From the NCBI RefSeq assembly GCF_000298315.2, contig NZ_AEYE02000035.1, positions 62,001 to 126,000 of the forward strand: DNA of 64,000 bases, read 5' to 3'. Shown here in pieces: positions 17,356 to 26,445 of this stretch. Every line of letters starts with the position of its first letter. The first letter of the stretch is position 1. The translations under genes were made by a program, and so were the position numbers. The notes beneath the pieces are model-generated. The model was not told the DNA's origin, made no database searches, and was given only the letters and a program-made list of their open reading frames with translations. This DNA comes from Rhizobium grahamii CCGE 502 (GTDB taxonomy: Bacteria > Pseudomonadota > Alphaproteobacteria > Rhizobiales > Rhizobiaceae).

Positions 17356-19242
17356 ATGAAGACCTCGATTGCCACGGTGAGCATCAGTGGCGAGTTGCCC
17401 GAAAAGCTGGAAGCGATTGCGAAAGCTGGTTTCGACGGTGTGGAGATTTTCGAGAACGACTTCCTTGCCTTCGATGGGCGGCCCTCCGAAGTCGGGAGGA
17501 TGGCAAGGGATCTCGGTCTGGAGATCACGCTTTTCCAGCCGTTCCGTGATTTCGAAGGCATGCCTAAACCCTTGCGCAGCCGTACGTTCGACCGGGCCGA
17601 GCGCAAGTTCGATATCATGCAGGAGCTCGGAACCGACCTTGTACTTGTCTGTTCAAACGTATCGTCCGCAGCGCTTGGCGGCATCGATCGCGCAGCATCG
17701 GATTTTCACGAACTCGGCGAGCGCGCTGCAAAAAGAGGCTTGAGGGTCGGATACGAGGCGCTTGCCTGGGGACGCTTTATCAGTGACCACCGGGATGCCT
17801 GGGAGATCGTTCGAAGGGCAAACCACCCGAACGTCGGGCTCATCCTCGATAGCTTCCACTCGCTCTCGCGAAAAATCGATGTCAATTCAATCCGTTCCAT
17901 CCCGCCGGAGAGAATCTTCATCGTCCAACTCGCCGATGCTCCGCTGATCGATATGGATCTCCTCTATTGGAGCCGACACTTCCGCAACATGCCAGGCGAG
18001 GGCGATCTGCCGGTCGCCGCATTCGCCGAGGCTGTCGCCGCGACAGGCTACGATGGCTACTTCTCACTGGAGATCTTCAACGATCAGTTCCGCGGTGGTT
18101 CGACCCGCGCGATTGCGGCAGACGGCCACCGCTCGCTGATCTATCTCGGTGATCAGGTCAGCCGGAGCACGAGGGCCACGATCGGCATCGACATGCCCCC
18201 GAGAGCGTCGGCGCAAGGCGTCGGCTTCGTTGAATTTGCCACCGATGAGGACGAGGCTGTCGAACTCGATGGCCTGCTCAACGCACTCGGCTTCCGCAAG
18301 GCGGCGGTTCACCGCTCCAAGAAGGTCAATCTCTATCAGCAGGGCGAGATCCGCATTCTCGTCAACGTCGAGCCGGTTGGTTTTGCTTATGCAGCGTATG
18401 CTGTCCACGGAACTTTTGCTTACGCGATGGCACTCGCGGTTGACGACGCCGCTGCGGCTTACCGGCGCGCGCTCGCGCTTGATGCCGAACCGTTCCGTCA
18501 GCCCGTTGCCGACGGCGAGCTCCAAATTCCGGCCATTCGCGGCGTCGGCGGCGGGTTGATATACCTGATTGACCACAAGAGTCCGCTCGGGCAATTTTCC
18601 AACATCGACTTCGAAGCCGTCGATGGCGAGGACGCCGGTGATGCGGGTCTAAAGCGGATCGATCATATTGCGCAGACCCTTGCCTACGACGAGATGCTGA
18701 CGTGGCTGCTGTTTTACACTGCGATCTTCGAAACAAGAAAGACGCCGATGGTCGACATCATCGATCCCGGCGGTGTGGTGCGCAGTCAGGTTGTAGAAAA
18801 TGACACGGGCTCGCTCCGCATCACAATGAACGGCGCGGAAAATCGTCGCACGCTTGCCGGCCACTTCATCGCAGAGAAGTTCGGATCAGGCATCCAGCAT
18901 CTCGCATTTTCCACTGACGATATCTTCGCCACAGCGAAATCTCTGCGCGAAAGGGGCTTCAAGGCGCTCCACATCTCGCCAAACTACTATGATGACGTCG
19001 AGGCGCGCTTCGGCCTTGATCCTCACCTCAGCGAGCAGTTGAAGGCTGAGAACATTCTCTATGATCGCGACGAGCACGGCGAATATTTTCAGCTCTATAG
19101 TGGGACCTACGGCGAAGGCTTTTTTTTCGAAATCGTCGAACGCCGCGGCTACCGCGGCTATGGTGCGTCCAACGCCATCTTCCGCATTGCTGCATTGAAG
19201 AAGCAGATGCGGCCGGAGGGCGTGCCGAAGGATGCTATCTGA
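17356..19242 (+). CDS. quiC: 3-Dehydroshikimate dehydratase, two-domain QuiC type
   Basis: 628 residues. Converts 3-dehydroshikimate to protocatechuate. Residues 1 to about 280 form the sugar-phosphate-isomerase-like TIM barrel, with the four expected divalent-metal ligands at E134 (GYEAL), D165 (LILDSFH), Q191 (VQLADA) and E239 (SLEIF). Residues about 295-628 form a 4-hydroxyphenylpyruvate-dioxygenase-like region whose 2-His-1-carboxylate metal triad is also present: H437 (IDHIA), H515 (GIQHLAF) and E592 (FFFEIVER). This fusion is the known architecture of Pseudomonas QuiC1. Start chosen: ATG at 17356 with AAAGGG eight bases upstream; an ATG at 17302 would add 18 residues. Divergent from the transporter operon, it completes the route to protocatechuate. 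Confidence 0.92.
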   Translation: MKTSIATVSISGELPEKLEAIAKAGFDGVEIFENDFLAFDGRPSEVGRMARDLGLEITLFQPFRDFEGMPKPLRSRTFDRAERKFDIMQELGTDLVLVCSNVSSAALGGIDRAASDFHELGERAAKRGLRVGYEALAWGRFISDHRDAWEIVRRANHPNVGLILDSFHSLSRKIDVNSIRSIPPERIFIVQLADAPLIDMDLLYWSRHFRNMPGEGDLPVAAFAEAVAATGYDGYFSLEIFNDQFRGGSTRAIAADGHRSLIYLGDQVSRSTRATIGIDMPPRASAQGVGFVEFATDEDEAVELDGLLNALGFRKAAVHRSKKVNLYQQGEIRILVNVEPVGFAYAAYAVHGTFAYAMALAVDDAAAAYRRALALDAEPFRQPVADGELQIPAIRGVGGGLIYLIDHKSPLGQFSNIDFEAVDGEDAGDAGLKRIDHIAQTLAYDEMLTWLLFYTAIFETRKTPMVDIIDPGGVVRSQVVENDTGSLRITMNGAENRRTLAGHFIAEKFGSGIQHLAFSTDDIFATAKSLRERGFKALHISPNYYDDVEARFGLDPHLSEQLKAENILYDRDEHGEYFQLYSGTYGEGFFFEIVERRGYRGYGASNAIFRIAALKKQMRPEGVPKDAI

Positions 19243-19257
19243 CCCCCTGTGGGCGGC

Positions 19258-19932
19258 CTAGGAAAGCCGTCCGCTGTTCAAAACGTGGTCCACGCCACTC
19301 TGGATATGCTGCCGGACCACGGCTTGCGCGCCTTCAACATCGCGCTTCAAAGCAAGCTGGAAGAGAAGCTTGTGATCGTCGACGACTGGCTGTCCACGAA
19401 AGCTGCGGGCGAGCAAGTGATAACGCAGGAAACGGTCAAAAACCGAAGAAAGAACTGTCATCAACGTGGTGGAGTTGCAGGCCGACACGATCGCCTGGTG
19501 GAACTCCCAGTCGTAGCGCACCCATTCGATCGTGCGTGAGGCATCACCCGACAACAGCGTCTTCTCCGCGGCCGCAAGTTTGTGGTGCGCGGCAACGATC
19601 CTGCCCTCCCATTCAAGGTTTCCGGCAGAAAAGGAGAGAGCGATCGCATGCGTTTCCAAGACCAGGCGAAGATCTGCAAGTTCCTCCAGCTCTTTGCGAG
19701 ACGCGGGGCTCACTTCGAAACCGCGCTGACCTTCTGCAAGCACCAGGTTTTCGGTGGTTAGACGGCTCAGGATTTCTCGCAGCGAAGACACGCTGATCGA
19801 ATAGCGCTTCCTTGCTTGTTCAAGCTTGATCTTGGCGCCCGGCGCGAGCCTGCCCGAAATGATGTCCTCGCGGATTTGACGCAGGACAACATCGCTGACC
19901 GTTTCAGAGGGGTCGGTTACGGGCTTCAGCAT
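19258..19932 (-). CDS. GntR-family transcriptional regulator (FadR/FCD type)
   Basis: 224 residues. N-terminal winged helix: SDVVLRQIREDIISGRLAPG, then the recognition region SVSSLREILSRLTTENLVLAEGQRGFEV. The C-terminal FCD effector domain includes DWEFHQAIVSAC with the typical metal/ligand-binding acidic and histidine residues, and AVVRQHIQSGVDHVL. Start chosen: ATG at 19932 preceded by AAGGGA; the open frame upstream is not used. It is convergent with quiC and a close paralogue of the product of the next gene. Such regulators usually repress carboxylate-catabolism operons and respond to the acid, so quinate, shikimate or dehydroshikimate are plausible ligands. Confidence 0.88.
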   Translation of the reverse strand: MLKPVTDPSETVSDVVLRQIREDIISGRLAPGAKIKLEQARKRYSISVSSLREILSRLTTENLVLAEGQRGFEVSPASRKELEELADLRLVLETHAIALSFSAGNLEWEGRIVAAHHKLAAAEKTLLSGDASRTIEWVRYDWEFHQAIVSACNSTTLMTVLSSVFDRFLRYHLLARSFRGQPVVDDHKLLFQLALKRDVEGAQAVVRQHIQSGVDHVLNSGRLS

Positions 19933-19964
19933 GGTATTCCCTTGTGTGCGTCTACTGTCACGCG

Positions 19965-20660
19965 TCAGAGGCGGTGCTTGGTAAGGGCGTGCTCGACCCC
20001 GTCCAGAATATGGCGCTGCAGGATAGTCTTCGCTGTCGCGCTGTCGCGGGCGAGTGCTGCTTCCAGAAGCTGCCGATGTTCGGCTTCTGCGACGCTTCCG
20101 CGGTATGACAGGGCCACCATCTGGTAGCGCAGGTATTTGTCGAAGACGGCGGAATGCGTTTCCATGAGGAGGCGCGATCCGCAGGCGGAGATCAAAGCCT
20201 GGTGGAATTCCCAATCGTAGCGCTTCCAGTCTTCAGCTCTGCTGGTGTCGCCGGAGGCCATCACCTCTTCCATGCGGGCAAGCTTGTAGTGAGCCGCCAT
20301 CAATGCGGCCTCCCATTCGACACCGCCCTGTGCGAAGGATTGATCGAGAGCGTGTTCTTCCAACAGCAACCGCAGCGCAGCGATTTCCCGCAGATCCGCC
20401 TCCGAAACAGGCGCGACCTCGAATCCGCGCTGACCCTCGGCGATGACCAGCCCTTCCGATGTCAGGCGATTGAGAACCTCACGCAGAGTGCTGACGCTCG
20501 TATCATAAGCTGCTTTCAGGTTTTCGAGCTTCAGCTTTTGCCCGGGCGATAGTCTCCCGAAGATGATATCTGCCTTGATCTGCCGGTAGCTGCTCTCCGC
20601 GACGGTTTCGCCCAAAAGTTTCTGGAGCAAATCGATCTCCGATATTTTGCATTTTGTCAT
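19965..20660 (-). CDS. GntR-family transcriptional regulator (FadR/FCD type), paralogue
   Basis: 231 residues. Same plan as its neighbour: winged helix with YRQIKADIIFGRLSPGQKLKLENL and SVSTLREVLNRLTSEGLVIAEGQRGFEV, then an FCD domain with DWEFHQALISACGS and LQRHILDGVEHAL. Long stretches are nearly identical to the protein encoded downstream (RGFEV, YDWEFHQA, RQHI/QRHI), showing a tandem duplication followed by divergence. ATG at 20660 is chosen; no good ribosome site is visible, and a GTG at 20711 is an alternative. An 8-bp palindrome ATACGTAT at 20659-20666 overlaps the start and could be an autoregulatory site. Likely co-transcribed with the paralogue 32 bases downstream. Confidence 0.86.
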   Translation of the reverse strand: MTKCKISEIDLLQKLLGETVAESSYRQIKADIIFGRLSPGQKLKLENLKAAYDTSVSTLREVLNRLTSEGLVIAEGQRGFEVAPVSEADLREIAALRLLLEEHALDQSFAQGGVEWEAALMAAHYKLARMEEVMASGDTSRAEDWKRYDWEFHQALISACGSRLLMETHSAVFDKYLRYQMVALSYRGSVAEAEHRQLLEAALARDSATAKTILQRHILDGVEHALTKHRL

Positions 20661-20887
20661 ACGTATATCGACACGGCCGTGAGCTTTCAATCGGTAAATA
20701 CAATTTGACACGTCGATTAAGAGATGCGCCGGTTCCAGGAGGTGACAGGTTCAACGGCCGCCACGCGATGTTGGCGAAAGCCCATCCATAGAAACCCCAG
20801 TGTGAGCACGCTGTCCGTTGTATGGCGACCCCACGAAGGCAATGGGGATCAATCAAGAGCGATCGCGTAACTGTGGGGCGCGCCTCT

Positions 20888-22783
20888 CTACGTGGCTGAT
20901 GCGTTGGTTTTCTCTTCCAGCAGAGCCTTCGGAATATCGTCAAACGACGCGTAGTTGAGATTGTAGAGCCTGGAATAGAGCTTGCGGTTCTTCATGAGCT
21001 GCTGGTGGTTGCCGCTCTCGATAAGTTCCCCGTTCTGCAGAACGATTATGCGATCGGCCTCGCGGATGGTGGCGAGACGATGGGCAATGACAAGCCCCGT
21101 GCGATTTTCCAGAAGCTTGACGAGCGCCTTCTGGATCTGCATCTCGGTATAGCTGTCGATATTGGCCGTGGCCTCGTCGAGCACCAGGATCTTCGCGTCG
21201 GCGACAAGCGCGCGGGCGAAGCTCAAAAGCTGGCGCTGTCCGAGCGAAAGATTTCCGCCGCGCTCGCCAAGCATGCTGTCGTAGCCCTCTGGCAAACGCA
21301 TGATGAAATCATGTGCCCCAACCGCCTTGGTCGCGTCGATCACCTGTTCGCGCGTTGCCTGCGTCTTGTGGTAGCGAATGTTGTCGAACACCGTGCCGGT
21401 AAATAGGAAGGGTTCCTGCAGGACCATGGCGATCTGGTCGCCGAGTGAATCCTGCTTGAGGTCGCGGACATCATGTCCGCCAACGAGCACCTGTCCCTGC
21501 TGGACGTCGTAGAAGCGGTGGATCAGTGACATGCAGCTGGACTTGCCGGATCCCGTCGGCCCGACGAGCGCAACCGTTTCGCCGGGATTTACCTTGAAGC
21601 TGACATGCTTCAGGACTGGGTGCGCGGGATTATAGCCGAAGACGACGTCACGAAACTCGACGGATCCGTCCATGTCGGCGCTAAGCTCCTTCGCGTCAGG
21701 CGCGTCCCTGATGTCGACAGGAACATCCAGAACTTCAGTCAGGCGCTGACCGGACGCCATGGCGCGCTGCATCACCGAATATTGCAGGGTCAGCGACCTG
21801 ATCGGATCGAAGAACCGCTGGATGTAGAACAGGAAGGCGACGAGGACACCAACGTCGAGCGCCTGATTGAGAACGCGCGCACCGCCGACGACGATGACGA
21901 GCGCCATGGCGACGCCGGTCAAGGAATCAACGATTGGCACCATGACCTGGGCGTAGCGGGCAGCTGTCAGGTGGGTCTTCAGGTTCGCCTTCGCCTTGTC
22001 GTCGTATAGCATGAAGTTGACGCCCTGGCGATCCATGGCCTGGACGGCGCGCACGCCATGGATGGCCTCGGCGAGCGCACCGTTGGCAACCGAATTGGTC
22101 TCGTGCGCCGCCATGAAGGACTTGCGCGCCAGTGGGAGCCAGAAGAGGCGAACGACAAACAGGATTGGCAGGACGGACAGGGTGAGAAGGCCGAGCTTGA
22201 AGTCGAGATAGAGCATGACGAAGACGATACCGAAAAGCAGCGCGATATCGCCGACCGACAACACCGACGTCTCCAGGAATTCCTGCATCGAATTGACGTC
22301 GCCCTGCAGGCGCGACATCAGTCGTCCGACCTCGGTCTTGTCCATAAACGACAGCGAAACCCGCTGAAGGTGCGAAAACATCGCCCTCCGGATGTCGAAC
22401 AGAACCTCCTCGGCGACAGTCCCGACAAGCATCTCCTGGGCGTAACTGGCGCAGTAGTTGACCAGGATCGCGGCGAGAAAGGCGATCATCGACCACGTCA
22501 GCGCCGAATGGCCAGGATCCGTCCGCATCCCGTGGTCGATCGCATAACGGATGATCAGCGGGATGAGCAGCTGCATCGACGTGAACGTCAGTACTGCCGC
22601 TAGGGAAAACCATACCTGCCTTCGGTAGGGATGCACGAACGACCATATGCGCTTGACGATGTTGCCGTCGAAGGCCTTTCCAAACATCTCCTCCTCGATG
22701 CGGTGGGAGCCGACAACCGCGCGCGGCGGCCGGCGTCCATCCTCGCGAACGTCGGAGCGCTCGGTTTCCAGTTCCTCGGCCAT
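20888..22783 (-). CDS. ABC exporter half-transporter (membrane plus ATPase domains)
   Basis: 631 residues. An N-terminal extension of about 45 charged residues precedes six membrane helices (about 50-330, beginning VWFSLAAVLTFTSMQLLIPL). The ATPase domain has Walker A GPTGSGKSS, Q-loop MVLQEPFLFTGTV, signature LSLGQRQLL, Walker B ILVLDEATAN and H-loop IAHRLATIREAD, all intact. It is separated by 11 bases from a second half-transporter gene upstream, so the two probably form a heterodimer of the multidrug/lipid exporter (MsbA/LmrA, BmrCD-like) type. Substrate unknown. Confidence 0.92.
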   Translation of the reverse strand: MAEELETERSDVREDGRRPPRAVVGSHRIEEEMFGKAFDGNIVKRIWSFVHPYRRQVWFSLAAVLTFTSMQLLIPLIIRYAIDHGMRTDPGHSALTWSMIAFLAAILVNYCASYAQEMLVGTVAEEVLFDIRRAMFSHLQRVSLSFMDKTEVGRLMSRLQGDVNSMQEFLETSVLSVGDIALLFGIVFVMLYLDFKLGLLTLSVLPILFVVRLFWLPLARKSFMAAHETNSVANGALAEAIHGVRAVQAMDRQGVNFMLYDDKAKANLKTHLTAARYAQVMVPIVDSLTGVAMALVIVVGGARVLNQALDVGVLVAFLFYIQRFFDPIRSLTLQYSVMQRAMASGQRLTEVLDVPVDIRDAPDAKELSADMDGSVEFRDVVFGYNPAHPVLKHVSFKVNPGETVALVGPTGSGKSSCMSLIHRFYDVQQGQVLVGGHDVRDLKQDSLGDQIAMVLQEPFLFTGTVFDNIRYHKTQATREQVIDATKAVGAHDFIMRLPEGYDSMLGERGGNLSLGQRQLLSFARALVADAKILVLDEATANIDSYTEMQIQKALVKLLENRTGLVIAHRLATIREADRIIVLQNGELIESGNHQQLMKNRKLYSRLYNLNYASFDDIPKALLEEKTNASAT

Positions 22784-22794
22784 GTCGTTCCTTT

Positions 22795-24648
22795 CTAGGC
22801 GCTGAGGGCGTCGCCGCCCGGTCGCACCTGCAGTTCATAGAGCGCCTTGTAGCGCCCGCCGACAGCCAGCAACTCCTGATGCGTGCCCCGCTCGACGATC
22901 TCTCCGTTCTCGACGAACAGGATCTGGTCGGCATGCATGAGCGAGCCCAGCCTGTGGGCAACGATGATGGTGACGCGATCGGCCGCATATTTGCGCATCG
23001 CCGTGCGGATGCGCTGCTCGGTCGCGGCATCGATTGCCGCTGTCGAATCGTCGAAAACCATGACAGCCGGCTTCAGCATCAGCGCACGGGCAATCGTCAG
23101 GCGCTGGCGCTGCCCGCCGGAGAGCGAAACGCCGCGTTCGCCGACGACAGTGCCGTAGCCCGTCGGCAGGCCAAGCACGTAGTTGTGGAGCTGCGCGCTT
23201 TCGCTGGCCCGTTCGATGCGGCTTTCTTTAGCCCAGGGATCGCCGTAGGCAATGTTGTTTTCAATCGAGGTGGTGAACAGGAAGGAATCCTGCTGCACGA
23301 CGGCGACCGACCGGCGAAGCGACTGCAGGGTTGCCTTCCTGATATCCTGGCCGTCTATCGTGATCCTGCCCTCCGTAACGTCGTAAAAGCGCGGGATGAG
23401 ATGGGCAAGCGTCGACTTGCCGCTGCCCGGCGGACCGACGATACCGATCGTTTCGCCGCGCCTTGCCTCGAAAGTCATGTCGCGCAGGACCGCGTGCATT
23501 GGCGCGCCGGGATAGGCAAAGCCGACCTTCTCGAAGCGAAGCGTACCGTCCGAAATCGTGAGATCCTTCGCGTCGGGCGCATCGCGCACGGCAACCTCGA
23601 GATCGAGCAGGTTGAAGAGCCTTGTGCCGCAGGTGGAGGCGCGGGCAAAGGCGTTTACCATCAGACCAAGCTGGCGCACCGGCATCTGCAGGATCGTCAT
23701 GAACGTCAGGAACGATGCAAGCGTACCGACCGTGATCTCGCCTGACATGACCTTGCCACCGCCGATCCATAAAACGAGACCCATCGCCGCAAAGAAGGAA
23801 AAGGTCATAGCGCTGGTGTTGACGACACGAATGCCGACACGCTGGTGGGCGAGCGCCAGGGCATTCTTTGACGCCGTCTCGAACTTCATCATTTCGTGCG
23901 CCTGGGCGGCAAAAGCCCGCACCACCCTGATACCACCGAGGTTCTCCTCCATGATGCGCGTCAGGACGGAAAGCCGTTCCTGCAGGTCGAGCCAGGTGGC
24001 GCGAAGCCGCAATTGCGTGACCGAGGAACGCCATGCGACGAAAGGCACGAAGCTCAGCGCCAGGAGGCCGAGCACGACGTCGGTGGTCAGAAGCATGTAG
24101 GCGCCAATGCCGATCAGCATGGTCAAAAGCACCATGCGCACAAGGGCCGTCGAGAAATACATGCGAACCCCTTCAAGGTCGAGCAGACCGACAGTGATCA
24201 AGTCGCCCGAGTGGACGCTGTCATGGAAGCTGAAGGAAAGCCGCTGGATTTTCTCGTAGCAGGCGAGCCTGAGCTCGTAGCCCATATGATGGCCGACACT
24301 CTCGCTGAAGTAGTTCTGGACCATGGTGAAGAGGCCGCGAAGGACGCTGGCACCGAGCAGCAAGAGTGCCGTCGTCAAAAGCGCATCCTGTGCCACTTGT
24401 CCTGCCTGGCCGCCTGCCATCGCACCCTGGGTGAGGTCCACTGCCTGGCCAAGCAGTCGCGGGATCATCAGCTGAAAGGTCGAAGCGACGAGGGTAGCAC
24501 TGATTGCAAGGCCAGATTGCCAGGGATGGCGGAACGCCATGACGGTAATGCGGACCAGCGTGAAGAGGCCCTTGCCCCAGCCCGCCGCGGTCGCCTTCGC
24601 CATTGACGCCGAGGGATTCGTCGTGCGTGTTAAAGCATCGCTGCTCAC
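22795..24648 (-). CDS. ABC exporter half-transporter, partner subunit
   Basis: About 617 residues from the chosen GTG at 24648; other possible starts are TTG 24753, TTG 24660 and ATG 24603, none with a convincing ribosome site. Six membrane helices (ALIASA-type region LAISATLVASTFQLMIPRLLG onward) are followed by an ATPase domain: Walker A GPPGSGKST, Q-loop VVQQDSFLFTTSI, signature LSGGQRQRL, Walker B VMVFDDSTAAID and H-loop VAHRL. The glutamate after the Walker B aspartate is replaced by aspartate (FDDS), a change that marks the degenerate site of many heterodimeric exporters, while its partner keeps DE. First gene of the two-gene operon. An inverted repeat lies just upstream at 24674-24688. 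Confidence 0.88.
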   Translation of the reverse strand: MSSDALTRTTNPSASMAKATAAGWGKGLFTLVRITVMAFRHPWQSGLAISATLVASTFQLMIPRLLGQAVDLTQGAMAGGQAGQVAQDALLTTALLLLGASVLRGLFTMVQNYFSESVGHHMGYELRLACYEKIQRLSFSFHDSVHSGDLITVGLLDLEGVRMYFSTALVRMVLLTMLIGIGAYMLLTTDVVLGLLALSFVPFVAWRSSVTQLRLRATWLDLQERLSVLTRIMEENLGGIRVVRAFAAQAHEMMKFETASKNALALAHQRVGIRVVNTSAMTFSFFAAMGLVLWIGGGKVMSGEITVGTLASFLTFMTILQMPVRQLGLMVNAFARASTCGTRLFNLLDLEVAVRDAPDAKDLTISDGTLRFEKVGFAYPGAPMHAVLRDMTFEARRGETIGIVGPPGSGKSTLAHLIPRFYDVTEGRITIDGQDIRKATLQSLRRSVAVVQQDSFLFTTSIENNIAYGDPWAKESRIERASESAQLHNYVLGLPTGYGTVVGERGVSLSGGQRQRLTIARALMLKPAVMVFDDSTAAIDAATEQRIRTAMRKYAADRVTIIVAHRLGSLMHADQILFVENGEIVERGTHQELLAVGGRYKALYELQVRPGGDALSA

Positions 24649-25038
24649 GGTGATGTCCAATACAGAGGTGTGATCGGACGCTGTCCGAACAATGGAATCA
24701 ATGGAAGGATTGATTAGCACCCTTACTTTTGCCGATTCCTTTAGGCCCTTCAAGTCAAGAATTCACCAGTTGGTTATTTTATCGTGAGCAGAAAGATGCG
24801 CTCGCGTCGGCCGGATTGGCGCACTCTGGATAGAGAAAACTCCCAATTTTTTCCGTTGCTTGTCTCCTGTCAGGCGGGCCGCGAGACAAAGCGCTTGCCT
24901 AATTGTTTTTTTGAAGCTTTGATACACGACCAGTTTGATAGACTATGAGCGGTTCAAAGCCGCGCGAACCCAAGCGGCGCGGACGTTCCGCGTTGCCACC
25001 AGTCGAGACACGATGCGCAAGGTCGCAGGGGAGTTGAG
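24649..25038. other. Divergent intergenic region with repeats
   Basis: About 390 bases between the exporter operon and the FAD/NAD(P)-binding protein gene. It contains the inverted repeat at 24674-24688, and two direct copies of TTTGATA at 24918-24924 and 24934-24940 (16-bp period) about 100 bases before the plus-strand gene, which could be a regulator site. A minus-strand open frame from 25111 crosses it but has no domain or ribosome site and is not called. Confidence 0.45.
24674..24688. promoter_or_regulatory. Inverted repeat, candidate operator of the ABC exporter operon
   Basis: TCGGAC-GCT-GTCCGA is a perfect 6-bp inverted repeat with a 3-base spacer, 26 bases upstream of the chosen exporter start. 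Size and position fit a dimeric repressor (TetR or MarR type) often found for drug-exporter operons. No such regulator gene is adjacent, so the binder is unknown. Confidence 0.45.
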
Positions 25039-26445
25039 ATGACGGTTCATGGCCTGTTTTCCTCGAAATCAGCGGCGGCAGCACGGGCGTCCGCCATCCC
25101 GCGGATCGCAATTGTCGGGCGCGGTTTTTCCGGAATGATGACCGCCATCGCGCTGATGAAGATAGTACGCACGCCCTTTCACCTGCAGCTCTTTGATCCC
25201 AATTCCTCGGTCAGCGGCGGACAGGCGCTCTCCACAACGCGGGCCTCGACCATCCTCAACACGCGCGTTCGCGATCTCTCGGTCTCGAAAGGTGATGCAG
25301 ATGACTTCAACGACTGGCTCTGTAGCAACGCGGAATTCCGCGCCGCGGTGCCTGCGGCCATTCCAGGATTCCGCCAGATTTTCGTGCCTAAGGACATCTT
25401 CAGCGACTATGTCTACCAGCGCTTCTCGGAAGCATTTTCCGCGCGCAGGGATATCAGCGTCCAGGTTTGCCCGGAACCGGTCGTGGCAATTAGGCGCATG
25501 CACAGTGGACGCTTTCTGCTCGAAAGCGGCAGCCCTACCAACCCTCTGTTTGACATCGTCGTTCTTGCAACCGGCTACGGATTGCCAAAGGCCGAGGATC
25601 GCGCGGAAGACCCTTCACCGGTAAGAGCCCAGCGCCTGGTGGCACGCCCTCACACGGTGCTGCTCGGAAGCGGCATCAGGGTCGTCGACCAGCTCTTGCA
25701 ATTGCGCGACACCGGCTATGGCGGGCAAGTGACCATCCTCTCGAGGAACGGGTTCCTGCCCCAGCGCCACACCCCGAATTCTGCCGATCCGGTTTTTCCG
25801 GCTGACGCCATGCCGGGGAACCTCTCCGATATCCTGCGCTTCATCCGCAAGGCCTGCCGCGAGGCGGAGGCGGAAGGCCGCAGCTGGCAATCGGTCATGA
25901 ACGGCCTGCGCAAGCATGCCCGCTCGCTATGGCGCTCCCTGCCGGCGCGAGAGAAGCAGCAGTTCAACCGGCATTTGCGGGCGATCTACGACAGCCATCG
26001 CAACCGGTTGCCGGAAGCGATACACGCGCGCCTGCAGGGAGAGCTCGCCAGTGGCAATACCGTCCTTCGTCGCGGCGTCGTCGGCCGCCAGGGCCTGGGC
26101 GGCCTGTTTTTTCGCCCTGCCGGTTCAGGCGCGGACGAAATCGTGCATGCTGAGCGCGTTCTGGATTGCCGCTGCCGCGGGCCGCAACTGACATCACCGA
26201 TGATCGCAAGCCTGCTCGATGAGGGATTGGCACTGCCTGACGAGCTGTCGCTCGGTCTCGCAGTCGATCAGTATGGCCGCCCATGCCTCGACGACGGGTC
26301 CGTGGTCGAGGACCTGTTTGCCGTCGGCCCCCTCGGTCTCGGCAGTCTGCCCGATATCGATCTCGTCCCCGAGATCGTCAGCCAGGCTTATGCCGTCGCT
26401 GAGCACGCCGCGGAGCGTGTCTATCCCTGCAGCCGGGCGATCTGA
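25039..26445 (+). CDS. FAD/NAD(P)-binding protein (NAD_binding_9 family)
   Basis: 468 residues. The N-terminus carries a dinucleotide-binding motif, RIAIVGRGFSGMMTAIAL (about residues 22-39), followed by LQLFDPNSSVSGGQALST and ILNTRVRDLSVSKG, the signature of the NAD_binding_9 (HI0933/YdhS-like) flavoprotein family; a second nucleotide-binding stretch VVLATGYGLPK and VLLGSGIRVVDQLLQL follows. The ATG at 25039 is preceded by AGGGGAG. The C-terminus has the expected GPLGLGSLPDIDLVPEIV. Family members are poorly characterised oxidoreductases; some hydroxylate N-groups or act in thiol or sulfur metabolism. The gene is monocistronic and ends tail to tail with the SURF1 gene. Confidence 0.8.
   Translation: MTVHGLFSSKSAAAARASAIPRIAIVGRGFSGMMTAIALMKIVRTPFHLQLFDPNSSVSGGQALSTTRASTILNTRVRDLSVSKGDADDFNDWLCSNAEFRAAVPAAIPGFRQIFVPKDIFSDYVYQRFSEAFSARRDISVQVCPEPVVAIRRMHSGRFLLESGSPTNPLFDIVVLATGYGLPKAEDRAEDPSPVRAQRLVARPHTVLLGSGIRVVDQLLQLRDTGYGGQVTILSRNGFLPQRHTPNSADPVFPADAMPGNLSDILRFIRKACREAEAEGRSWQSVMNGLRKHARSLWRSLPAREKQQFNRHLRAIYDSHRNRLPEAIHARLQGELASGNTVLRRGVVGRQGLGGLFFRPAGSGADEIVHAERVLDCRCRGPQLTSPMIASLLDEGLALPDELSLGLAVDQYGRPCLDDGSVVEDLFAVGPLGLGSLPDIDLVPEIVSQAYAVAEHAAERVYPCSRAI

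Noticed and set aside
17112-17684. N-terminal extension of the family 3 binding protein to a 467-residue frame
   Set aside because: It would run across the divergent promoter and into quiC; the internal ATG at 17111 has a strong ribosome site and a signal peptide right after it.
24899-25111. Minus-strand short frame with the peptide RGFEPL, which can mark a translated tRNA 3' end
   Set aside because: No cloverleaf could be folded around it; anticodon arm and CCA-side pairing are missing, so no tRNA is called.
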